A DNA stretch of 64,000 bases from Crossaster papposus (Eukaryota; Echinodermata; Asteroidea; Velatida; Solasteridae): assembly GCA_037893245.1 (NCBI GenBank), contig JBAIAA010000441.1, positions 372,001 through 436,000 on the forward strand, written 5' to 3'. Position 1 is the stretch's first letter, and every line of letters starts with the position of its first letter. The position numbers and the translations under genes are program-made. Under the pieces are notes generated by a model. The model ran no database searches. It was given only the letters and a program-made list of their open reading frames with translations, and was not told the DNA's origin. This document shows, one piece after another, positions 54,283 through 64,000 of this stretch.

Positions 54283-56390
54283 TTTAATATACCATGGTGA
54301 AGAATAAAAGCAGGTTATACTGAGGACTTGCTTACTCAATCCAACATAATCCAACTGAAATCATGACTTCACTGCTCAATCCAACACATACATTACAGTT
54401 CATGATTTTCATGAACAAAGAAATTGGAAAAAATAATTTCAGTAAACTTCGCAGTCAAGCAAACAAAACAAAGAAGTCCCAAGTAATTAATTACCCTGTT
54501 GGCGGCTTCGCGACTACTAAATTATGGGTGTGCAACCACGCGTGACCATGTGGCTAAGAGGAGTAGAGCATGTGACGTAGTCTACAACTTAAATTGTACC
54601 AAAAATCTTACATTTCCAAATTCCAAGTCCAGTCGGTGACGCCCTTGATGTGCTATTGCTATTAAACCGGTACTATTTACTTAAGACCTTTTCGAATCTG
54701 TGGCTTCGTTTCGTTATGGGCTTAGGCAATATTAGATTCACAACTGCGAGATCTCCAGCCACAGTCTGATGCCTGTTGTGCTTCAGAAACAATCAAATTA
54801 TTTATATGAGCCCAAAAGTTTGAATATTTCCATTTGCTTCCATATTTCTATTTGCTTCTCAGTGATTTGGAATTCGGAGGCGAACGTAAGCCGAAACAAA
54901 GCAAAGATTTTGAAAAGGGCTGGCCATGAGCTTTGTGTCGTATTGAATTATAGCGTGCGAGGCGGATGTAGGCCAGGCTGGGTACTAGTCTAAATCACAT
55001 TTGGCCAAGAGAGGGCGCTCGATCTACCCTAAAAGTCGTACACATTTTGAAAATGTATTATCTTTTTTGCACGAGTATATTAAAATTAACTGACGTGCGA
55101 TAAGCAGTTTAGAAAGCTTTTATTCAAAGCGGTTTGGGGGTCTTGTTGTACACTTAATTGGTCCAACAATGTATTTGTTATTAGTTAACAGCCTAGTTCA
55201 TTGGAGGACGAGAGTCGGCTTCGGATACCAACAGGCCAAAACAGGCTATTTGCATACGTCGTTGTTCATGTTGAAGATCAGTCTTGGAAATGTAGTGCGG
55301 CCCTTGCGATACTAGCTGGCACTAATAACTCAGTGAAAGATATATCAAAATGAAGTGTAAATTGATTATTGATCGCAGTGTGCTTGAAACACCACCGAGC
55401 TCGAGGTCGTATTAAAAATACGAGTATAATAGAATATGGAATTGAATTAGGGATTTCACTTTCAATAAAGCTGGAAGCTGTTATATATATAGCGTTGATT
55501 GAAATTCACAAAATGTCTTTTTAATTTTGTTTTCTTCTAAACTTTTACATGAATCCATGAAATCAAAATATATATAAATATATTTTAAAGATTGGCCAAC
55601 TTAATTCGTTACTATAACATACAAAATAAATTCGACCAAAAATACAGGCTTATAATGTGCCATTAAAATTGGAACTAGCATGTAGTAGTTGAACGCGAGG
55701 ATATACGTAATGAGCTGGTATCGGGCGCGGTGGGTTTTTTTGCGAGCCTGCATTTCCTTCACCTCGTAAGGGAGTAAAAGCTTTTGTGGCCAGCCTTGTA
55801 CAAAATAATAGGGCTGTAATTTGGCCTTGTAACGAGACCCACGTTATAAAACCCAATTTAAATTGTTATTATTGTAGCTAATGACGACGGCAATAATTAA
55901 GGGTACTATGTAAAAATTGACCCAAATTACCGTCCCATTTGTGTAATGGCGACAATAAAAAGACGGATGATGTTATACGAATTGTTGTTCTCTCGACCGT
56001 GATGTAGGCCCTTTGAATGATATTCTGCGTATCGATATTAAGTTCACCGCTCTACTCTGTTTTTCTTCTTCAAAAGTCGCTCAAAAAATATCTAAATTGA
56101 CTACTTTTTATAATAATATTAGGCCCCTATTGTTTATAATAATTTATCTTGGATATTTTATGTTCATAATATGTTGAGTAAATCAATAAAAGGTGATCAA
56201 TGTCAGTATAGCAACAATAACAATATAGTGTGACGTCTGTTGTTGACATACCAGTTCTCCATGTCTGACTGATTCGTTTGGTGGCGTTTCTCGCCTCGAC
56301 GGTGTCGTATCCCTGCGTTGTTGGACCACGTACAGCACCAGGCTATCTCTTTTGCTCGAAGAAGAGGACCAGTAGAGTGGTGGGAGCCAA
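54283..56390. other. Long stretch without a supportable gene
   Basis: Frames of 60-88 codons on both strands have no domain or splice support. The minus-strand frame at 55650-55856 looks peptide-like, but no family is recognised. Confidence 0.5.
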
Positions 56391-56394
56391 TGGG

Positions 56395-56495
56395 AATGGG
56401 GGAGTCGGAATGGGGGTGGAGTCGGAATGTGGGAAGTGGGAATATGGGTGGAGTCGGAATGTGAAAATAGGGTGGAGTCGGAATGTGGGTAGACT
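56395..56495 (+). repeat. GGGTGGAGTCGGAATG minisatellite
   Basis: About five irregular 16-24-bp units of GGTGGAGTCGGAATGTG. Confidence 0.85.
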
Positions 56496-56884
56496 AATAA
56501 TTAGTGATCAGAGGTTTCTCAAGAATAGTGGTCATTGCCTTTAATCCTTCATCATCATTCACAATTCTAATCATGAACCGTTTTATCCTAATCATTAGAG
56601 AACCACGGCAATCATCTGCCTAAATTCTAGCCCTGTAGCGCCTTTTAAACATTTTGAGCCCTTTAGGCCAAGTACAACTTCTCTTTGCCATATACCAATG
56701 CATAAACTCAATTGACCAATCTGAAACAAGGATTTCTAATATGCAAAGTGTGGGTGACTTACAAAGCCTTTGGTATTTAAAACGTGCATTTGGTGACTTT
56801 CTAATTCTTATTCTGTCACATTAGCAACGACACTCTGCATAAAGAATTTGTATGGTGGCCCTGAAGGGACATCAAAGACGCGAA

Positions 56885-57165
56885 TTTCATTTACGACATC
56901 ACATACTGTTTTACGACATCACATCATTTGTTTTACGACATCACATATTTGTTTACGACATCACACATTTTTTTTACGACATTACACTTTTGTTTACAAC
57001 ATCACATATGTTTTGTTTACGACATCACATATGTTTTTTAACGACATCACATATTTGTTTACGACATCACAATTTTCTATTTACGACATCACATATTAAA
57101 TTTACGACATCACAAACTTTTATGTACGACATCACATACTTATTTACGACATCACAGGTGTGTTT
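56885..57165 (+). repeat. TTTACGACATCACATA repeats
   Basis: About 13 units of 19-25 bp with a constant TACGACATCACA core and a variable T-rich spacer. CATCACA alternates with spacers of different length, unlike the tight minisatellites elsewhere. Confidence 0.92.
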
Positions 57166-58732
57166 TTAAAGCGGTGCGTAGTTTCTGAGTTATTGTTGCC
57201 GCTCCTTGCGAATGTAGAAGCTGCGAAAGTTCATCTATAGCTGAACTACGTATACTTATAACCACAAATTAAACACCACAAGAAAATACTGAACACTTAA
57301 CCGCGACTAAGTTCGATTTACACCTGCGTACATTTTGAAACAATAATTAATAGTTATTATAACTAGCTAGCACAATACGTTCTTCATTAAACATAAATCG
57401 TTTAACTCCCTCTTACACCACAGCGCCAACACGCCACCTCTATCGCTCCGATACAATACACATTATCGATAATAAGCTAAGATTACTGCAATAATAATAA
57501 TGTTGAAACACTATGTAAACTTTGAAACACATTCACGGATTAAAACACCGAAATTTACATTCAACATTCTTAAAAAATTGGCACAACATTTCGCAACATC
57601 AAAATTGCTGACAAAATTCAAAATTCAAAATTCAAAATTGCTGACAACTTGTGTGCGTTAGGCCTATATAGTTTTAATATTAAAATATTTGATAGCAAAT
57701 TATTTTAAATTTAAAATTACTGGTGACTAAGTTTGCATGAATAAACCTTCAATTCAAATTCCACAAATGTAAGAAAACACACTTTTTGTTCTAACAAAAT
57801 CTAGATTGTGTGCGCTTAACAAACAATTACCAGAATCACAAGCTCACAAAAAGAAATCTACCGTCAACTGGGGCTAATTAACACCAATTTGTAACTTTAA
57901 CTAAAAGTTTTTAAATCTTAGCGTTTCTTTTGACAACAATACGGTTTAAATGTAACTTATTTCAATCTGTACTGTACGTCATAAGATTGTTCTGCCATGA
58001 TCAAGAAGTTGACTAGTATTTGTGCTCTTGGGCAAGACTAAAGTTTTAAATCAACAATATAACTGCGGTCAGTGACTAATCTTTAAAAGTTGTAATCCCA
58101 TGCATACAACTGATAAATTCAACACTGGTGTTGAATTAAATAATAAATAAATTGTATTAACCCCCATATACACTTTCCTTAGAAAACAAAACCAAGTATA
58201 TTTAGGCTACAAACTCTTAGAACAGTCCACATGACGGATACCTGCAATATCTTATACTGCCTATTTCCGGGCACAAAATGTGCCTGAAAATTGTTCTTTA
58301 ATTTCCATTTTTAGTAACTTCTTCAACGATTTCCTAACTGTGACCGATTCCACCCACCTCCACCCCCCCCCCCCCCCCCCCCCACAGTTCAAGCTGCAAC
58401 TAATAACCTACTAGTTTTTGTTTTAGTACGGCCCTAAAACACGACACCCCGGGCTTGATCGAGACTACACCTACTCCAAGCCCTATTCCATAACTGATAA
58501 TCAAGCCAGACGATGATCACTTAAATGCTCATGTATAACACATCCCTGACTATGCACATACAAAGTTTGGACCCAATCGGCCCGGTAGTTTTTATAGATA
58601 TAGGCCCTTGAAAATTTAACCTTTATGATGACGTCACATATCACGCGATGACGTCGTGGTGACGTCTTCATGACGTTGGAGTAATATGTACGAGTTCAAT
58701 ATGCGAACTCACATTCAGGGTTTAATTATTAA
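57166..58732. other. No gene seen; C-run
   Basis: AT-rich sequence. A 22-C run lies at 58362-58383, and a cluster of TGACGTC-type motifs at 58625-58680 could bind CREB/ATF factors. A sequence matching the 3' end of the fibrinogen-domain gene lies at 58498-58522. Confidence 0.55.
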
Positions 58733-59103
58733 TAGGGTACACCATTGGTAAATGCTTGAATTATCATGAATAGGTGGATTTGGGGGGTTGTATTTTATAG
58801 TAAATATCGTTTAACTAACCTGTCCGAAGTTTTACAATCATGAATGCCGAGAAAAGCACGAAAAACAGCGTTTGTTTTAAACTGGCGTCGAAAATATTAT
58901 GTTATTTGTGGGTTTTTTCGCGCGATCGCGAATTTTACTTTATAAAATTGTATTTTTCAGAATAATTAAAGGATACCTAGCGCAATCATTTTGCTGGATG
59001 CCTAGAATCATTATTTACTTTCAGATGAGTAAGATATTTCTTAATAATTCGGTTGTAATTTGTTTCGATATCTGCAAATGGTGCATCACTGTATCCTACC
59101 TTT
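58733..59103 (+). mobile_element. TTAA-type small element, copy 3, abutting the FReD stop codon
   Basis: It begins AGGGTACACCATTGGTAAAT and ends CACTGTATCCTACCTTTAA. The final TTAA (59102-59105) is immediately followed by the reverse-strand TGA stop of the fibrinogen-domain gene. Confidence 0.9.
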
Positions 59104-59105
59104 AA

Positions 59106-60170
59106 TCAAGCCAGACGATGGTAACACTTGACTTCTCGTATTTTCATACTGCATTGCTTGAGTGATTCGCGATACCCTTTCCAATCTTTCCAAATGATTC
59201 CATTCCCCTCAGGGACTTTGGCGTTGATCCCTAGATATTGACCATTCAGATTGGAGTCCAGACAAAGTTTGAACCACCAAGCCCCATGATAATCATTGGC
59301 ACAGCTCCCACCTCCCTCGTCGTTGTCCCGGTCCTTTGTCGTGAACGCGAGGCCATCGTGTATCAGCAGCGAGTTTCCCGCGGTACTTGCAGGGTTGTAC
59401 GAGCCAGCACGAAGTTGGAATTCACTCCCAGACAGTCCGAACTCCCCGTATTCTGCCCAAGACGTGCTGCCCTCCCAGTCTCCTAGATCCACGATCAGCT
59501 GCCAAAACCCAGATGCGGTAAGATTACGGACGAGGTCGTTTCCCTGCCAGAACTCACCGTGCGGCGTTTCGCCGAAGCCAAACCGGTACTCGTCCCAGGT
59601 GCGGAAGAAATCCACCGACCCGTCACGGCGTCTCTGGATGACCATCCAGCCCCCACCGTCGGTCTCCATGTCGCAGTACACCCGAACGCCACTGCTACCA
59701 CCGACTCCCGGGTAGATGGTATACATGCCGCTGGCGCGATGACCTGCCCTGAAGAGCATCTCACAGCTGCTGTTGTCTACCTCGAGTGGCGCCGAGCACA
59801 GCAGAGTCTCGCTGCTGTGGTCGTAGTAGGAACTCCCTCCTAACTCCAGGAGATCCACGGGCCTGTCGTTCCTCGTGGCGTTGTTCAACTCGCAAACGCC
59901 CCCGGATCGTCGGTAGTTGAAGGACGCACAACGCAAGTCCAAATGGCAGTCCCGCGCGCACGTCACTGCAGAAACCCCACGCCTCTCCTGGTAGGCAGAA
60001 TTATTCAGAGCTCGGTTTTCAGCCAAATAGAATTCTGGGGGATCCTGGAGACTGAACGAACACCCACTTGTAATGTCATGAGCCGTGGCACTTAGGCCTA
60101 TAAACAGGGCAGCTGATAACAAGATAATCAACATGATGAGTTCATCTAAAGTATTATCAATGTTACTCAA
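59106..60170 (-). CDS. Secreted PAN/apple plus fibrinogen-domain protein (FReD/ficolin-like), intronless
   Basis: 354 residues. A hydrophobic stretch (about 11-29) is a signal peptide or signal anchor; translation could also start at Met13, which gives a cleaner signal peptide. A PAN/apple-like module spans about 37-125, with cysteines 37, 71, 75, 81, 93 and 125. A fibrinogen C-terminal domain spans about 133-351: SSCEMLF, MYTIYP, VYCDMETDGGGWMVIQRR, the calcium-site DRDND (280-284), Cys290-Cys303 pair, and GAWWF...SNLNGQYLG. N-glycosylation sequons lie at N56, N97, N133 and N216. Family knowledge suggests binding of acetylated or other glycans in innate recognition or cell adhesion; the ligand here is inference. 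The single exon and compact coding sequence suggest an expanded or retroposed family. The stop abuts a transposon end, so the 3'UTR is probably element-derived. Confidence 0.94.
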   Translation of the reverse strand: MSNIDNTLDELIMLIILLSAALFIGLSATAHDITSGCSFSLQDPPEFYLAENRALNNSAYQERRGVSAVTCARDCHLDLRCASFNYRRSGGVCELNNATRNDRPVDLLELGGSSYYDHSSETLLCSAPLEVDNSSCEMLFRAGHRASGMYTIYPGVGGSSGVRVYCDMETDGGGWMVIQRRRDGSVDFFRTWDEYRFGFGETPHGEFWQGNDLVRNLTASGFWQLIVDLGDWEGSTSWAEYGEFGLSGSEFQLRAGSYNPASTAGNSLLIHDGLAFTTKDRDNDEGGGSCANDYHGAWWFKLCLDSNLNGQYLGINAKVPEGNGIIWKDWKGYRESLKQCSMKIREVKCYHRLA

Positions 60171-60930
60171 GGAATTGTCTTAGTTCCTAAACCTTTTATC
60201 TCGGTAGAAGCTGTCAGGAGTTTTGTAGCAAGCAAAGCACGATCGCAATTCTTCGTCTTAAAAAGTCTTAAGTTTCGGCAATTATAATTTTGTTCAGAGT
60301 ATTTCAGTTTCAGTCGTCGAATACAAATAAAACTGCGCATTAACATAACAGTCACATGATCCTCGAGGCGGCAGAAAGGAGAACATCAACTAATGATAAT
60401 TCTCACTTGGGAGATCGCCTGTCTTGAAGGGTGGTAGAGGTTTCCCTATTGGTGTCAAGGAAAGCACAGAGAGTTTGTTGTGATAGAAATGACTGCTCAG
60501 AGAAGCACTACATGTAAGTTGTGCCAAAATATGGGCTCTTTTACTGTGATGCCGACAGAACAGCCGCCAATGTAGGTAAGTGGGTAGGTCGAGGAGGCCT
60601 ATTGTCGGGATCAGCCATCCAACGAGAGAATCTATCCCCTTTTCGTTAACGCTAGACCAGGGAGATCAATTGTCGAGACAGAGCGCCACACCCGTCTTCA
60701 ACTCCACGCCGAAGTGATACACCGTACGCTGGTCGTTGAGCGGAGGCCGACTTGAGCCGCGGACCTTGCGAGCCGTAGTCCGATGTTCTACCGACTGACG
60801 TGAACCACCAATTCAAACAGGGGCACCAATATAGAGATGCCGTTCAAGAGGCAGATTTATGTCGGCGAGGCGAGATTGTTTTCCTTGAAGTCGGTACTTC
60901 AGTATCTGAATTTCGAGTCGAGTATGTCTA
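60171..60930. other. Upstream region of the fibrinogen-domain gene
   Basis: No TATA box at a convincing distance. 60560-60660 (GGCCTATTGTCGGGATCAGC, then CATCCAACGAGAG) resembles 30750-30800, so it is a dispersed repeat. Confidence 0.5.
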
Positions 60931-60932
60931 CA

Positions 60933-61565
60933 CTGCACTAGAGACACACACTATATATACTGGTCAACGGAACGCCGGCCTCTCCTCCCTTAAGTTTCGT
61001 CTCTGACGACGAACTAGCAACGCATATTAAATAAGTACAATGTACGCCTACCTTGTGTTCTATGAAATATGTCCATTGATGTGCACGCAGTAATTAATTA
61101 TTGACAACAGTGGCCTTTTGCTACTTAGCACTAGCTGAAAGATCGGCAGCTATAAAATATATATCGATAGAAGCGTTAATAGAGCGTTTATCCATGGCGC
61201 ACAAGCAATTGTAGAACCTTAGCAAAATCGATGCGCTGAACTTCTGCGCACCACCAGAGACTAACACTTATATACTGGTCGACGGAACGTCACTAGCTCC
61301 TCCCTGTTCGTCTCTGACGACGAACAAGCAACGCAGATTAAATAAATACAATGTACGCCAACCTTGTGCTCTGTGAAATGAGTCCGTTGGGGGTGCACAC
61401 AGTCATTTATTGACAAACGTGGCCTTAGATTAGCATTAGCTAAAAGATCGGCAGCCATATATTTTTGTATTTTATATTACATGTATAATACAATAGAAGC
61501 AAGTTAATACTGCCAGGGCGTGCAAGTAATTTAAGAACCCGTTAGCAAAATCGATGCGCCTAATA
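60933..61565. repeat. Tandem duplication of ~315 bp
   Basis: Copies 60933-61246 and 61247-61565 share TATACTGGTC, CGTCTCTGACGACGAAC, ATACAATGTACGCC-like, AAAGATCGGCAGC and TTAGCAAAATCGATGCGC blocks in the same order, at about 80% identity by eye. It is 0.8 kb upstream of the fibrinogen-domain gene. Confidence 0.85.
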
Positions 61566-61685
61566 TCCTCGGAGGCATTAAAGTTCTGCTGATGCATCAT
61601 GATGGCGATGTTTCATGGTTATCATGGTTATGGTAACCCACGAATGTAAGAAGAATAAGCTCCATTTATGATTTTAAATTACATT

Positions 61686-62035
61686 GTGGGGCGCTGGGGT
61701 CCAATGGTTACGGCCGGTGTTCGACTCGTGCGCGATAGTACACGGCCTCGTGAATCCCCACGGGAACGATGGTGCTTGTGTTTTTGGAAAAGACACTTTA
61801 CTGCAATTTACTTCATCCAGGAGTATAATGGGTAGCTGTGTCCTGTGATAGTAAGAAACCACATGCGCTGATATCGAGCTGCTGCAGAAATGTAATTGTA
61901 GGCAAAATTACAACGATCTCTGGCTGTGCTCTGATCCGTGGTCAAATAGGGTCGTTTATGCCATCAATTCGGATCACGTTGTAGCCGCATCCTTCGCGAT
62001 CAGCTTCTCAGCTAGCTGCCAGTAAGGATGATTAG
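61686..62035 (+). mobile_element. tRNA-headed SINE (plus strand)
   Basis: It begins GGGGCGCTGGGGTCCAATGG, followed by TTACGGCCGGTGTTCGACTC. A decayed box B (CGTGAATCCCCACGGGAAC), AAAAGACACTTTACTGCAAT, ACCACATGCGCTGAT and CACGTTGTAGCCGCATCCTT follow. It matches 51020-51405 throughout. Confidence 0.88.
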
Positions 62036-62274
62036 CCACCATTTGTATTTATTTATTTATTGTATTTATTACCAGTTTGTGTGGACTCACAAAACACTGG
62101 TCTACAGACCGTCTCTGTCTTTATCTGCATCTTACCACTTGGACGCGAGATACATGAAACGGCTACACAATAAAACTGTAATAAACCCGTTTGTAAAATC
62201 CAGGCGTGACGTATTCCTATTATTCCTGCACGACAATACTAGCCGGTAATGGCTTGTTGGACACAAACTCATCA

Positions 62275-62355
62275 TTAACCAGCACAATAACTCATCGTTA
62301 AGAACACAATAACTCATCATTACCAATACAATAACTCATCGTTACCAACACAATG
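62275..62355 (+). repeat. ACACAATAACTCATCRTTA repeats
   Basis: Four irregular 20-24-bp units of CAATAACTCATCATTACCAA. Confidence 0.85.
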
Positions 62356-62500
62356 ATATCAAACACAATTGCTGTCCATTATCAAGTAAACAAACAGTAC
62401 TGTATCACTGTGCCAACCAAATGAACATAATGTGTGTCATAGAATGGATACTCTACAGTTCACACTGCGGAATTGTGCGGTGCCGTCAATAAGCCACACC

Positions 62501-62722
62501 ACAGGCCCGTACGCAGGGGAGGGGGGGGGGGGGGGGGGGGGGGGGTGCGACGGGTACGTACGCACCCCCCAAAATTACCAAAAGGTCTACAATTTCCGGG
62601 GGAAATAATGGTATTTTGATGTAGAAATAACGGTATTGGCACACAAAAATGGACTTGGCTTAGGCGATAATGTCAACAACAAAAATCGCACCCCCATAAC
62701 AAATCCTGCGTACGGGCCTAGT
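62501..62722. mobile_element. Inverted-repeat element with a 25-G run
   Basis: The ends AGGCCCGTACGCAGG and CCTGCGTACGGGCCT are perfect inverted copies. Inside, a G-run at 62521-62545 is followed by GTACGCACCCCCC. Confidence 0.85.
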
Positions 62723-62815
62723 GTGTGATTGGCAGTGCACTTACATTGTAGCCTCATTGTACTCGGTTTTTGTTGTTCACATCCAATGGGAGTCTGGATT
62801 TTACATAGGCTAATA

Positions 62816-62906
62816 GCTGAGGAACGCGCCAATACCAGCATGATAATCGGACTCGGCGCTGCGCGCCTCGCCCGATTATCATGCTGGTATTGGCGCGTTC
62901 CTCAGC
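62816..62906. repeat. Perfect hairpin, 35-bp arms
   Basis: GCTGAGGAACGCGCCAATAC, then CAGCATGATAATCGG, is repeated inverted without a mismatch after a 21-bp GC-rich loop (ACTCGGCGCTGCGCGCCTCG-C). Confidence 0.97.
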
Positions 62907-64000
62907 CATTACCCTTTATGTCTTATATCGAGCCAATTAAACGCGCTAGCTCCTTCATCGATTTTAAATTGCCGCTTGTATCTTTTATATGGAACCGAGG
63001 TGGGGACGCAAGTGAAGCGAAGCCCAAACGCTAATAAATGATAATCCAATAGCGTCTTAGCACTGACCATGGTCACTCAATATATTACCGTTTACGGTTG
63101 AATAAGCCACGTCCGATTGTCGATAACTCGACGGATGACTCGACGGATGACAATAATTTACTGATTAAATACCGAGCTGCAATAACGCGTGCGTATATTA
63201 AAAGTATTCCAGAGGGCGCTTATCAACGATCCGAATATCGTTTGGGAATAAATTATTCGCGGCCAGGCTACCAAATTATTGGCAATCCAAAACGAAATCG
63301 AGCGGCATTGAAAACCGAATGGAGCGGAGACTATACACAGCCCAGTGTTTAAGAGATAATACACGTATAAATTATGCAGTCGGACACTTAAGCTAAATTC
63401 TGGCGGTTGTATCATTTTCACTATTATACTATTTTTATTTATAAATAATAAATGTTTGTAAGTGCAAGAATAATTCCAAAAGGTGACAAATGGACTGTTC
63501 TATTGGACAATTAGCCTAAGCCGAGTGGAATAGAACACGATGTCACCGAATGTAATTCTTTCCATCGCGCGAACGTGAAACATTCATTTGTTTTATACAA
63601 CGCTTGAATAAATCCTCGTCATCTGATTGGTCAGAGCTCGACCGTACAATGGAATTTGTATTCATTATTGAATAGAACCATTGAATTTGCGGCGCAGCCT
63701 TGTCGTCGTCGTGCGATGGAACAAATAATTCAATGCACGGGATTCTCGCGGTCGGACATCCGGGAACCTTGATTATCTTCCCATTGTTTGTGCACTAGAC
63801 TTGGCGCGAAGGGGAGTTTTCCTTTAAGTACGCATGTTGCTATGGACGTCATGCCGACCGCGAGAATCAACAATGGAGCCGGAGAGAGGCAATCATTTGA
63901 ATAACAAATGACTGACTTGCTCACACAGCTTGGCACCATTGAACTTTAAATTCTCCAAACCAAAGACACCGTTGCCATATCACATGATTCGAAACAAGCT
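62907..64000. other. Terminal stretch, no gene supported
   Basis: A small plus-strand frame (63098-63352) has no recognised family. 63730-63880 has inverted segments (GATTCTCGCGGTCGGACA / ATGCCGACCGCGAGAATC), probably another small element. Confidence 0.5.

Noticed and set aside
55650-55856. 68-codon minus-strand frame that looks protein-like
   Set aside because: No family recognised, no splice or start support; possibly a repeat fragment.

Overview
The window is eukaryotic. Genes are split by GT-AG introns, coding density is low, and tandem repeats and short transposable elements are abundant. A marine invertebrate deuterostome is most likely, and an echinoderm (perhaps a sea star) is my best guess. 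The reasons are a subfamily-H type ABC transporter, a PAN plus fibrinogen-domain secreted protein, tRNA-headed SINEs, and many small inverted-repeat elements of a style common in echinoderm genomes. The assignment is inference, because no marker gene settles it.

Layout. (1) 1-18688 is one unbroken satellite array of about 220 copies of an ~85-bp monomer, with nested higher-order duplications. (2) 18689-24800 is gene-poor and holds a 10-bp minisatellite inside a small inverted-repeat element, a 72-bp repeat block with open frames, and a GC-rich 16-bp minisatellite. (3) 24804-52668, minus strand, is a complete ABC transporter gene that I could assemble from 20 coding exons (2,121 bp including the stop, 706 residues). 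Every junction has GT/AG ends and keeps phase. Its introns carry most of the minisatellites, at least five small transposon families, SINEs and a piggyBac relic. (4) Inside its 11.2-kb intron 5, on the opposite strand, lies an intronless class A G-protein-coupled receptor (41142-42068). (5) 52750-59100 has no gene that I can support, only repeats. (6) 59106-60170, minus strand, is an intronless PAN plus fibrinogen-domain secreted protein, with a TTAA-type element inserted right next to its stop codon. (7) 60171-64000 holds a tandem duplication upstream of that gene, a SINE, a perfect hairpin and other repeats.

The three protein genes show no sign of acting in one pathway. The transporter is a membrane half-transporter, the receptor probably senses an extracellular ligand, and the fibrinogen-domain protein is probably a secreted or surface lectin-like recognition protein. 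The most unusual content is repeat biology: a satellite whose monomer carries a POU octamer joined to a nuclear-receptor half-site; minisatellites that grew inside transposon ends; a transposon end tandemly multiplied at 54 bp; a minisatellite bounded by a duplicated splice acceptor; and a head-to-head tRNA-like foldback.
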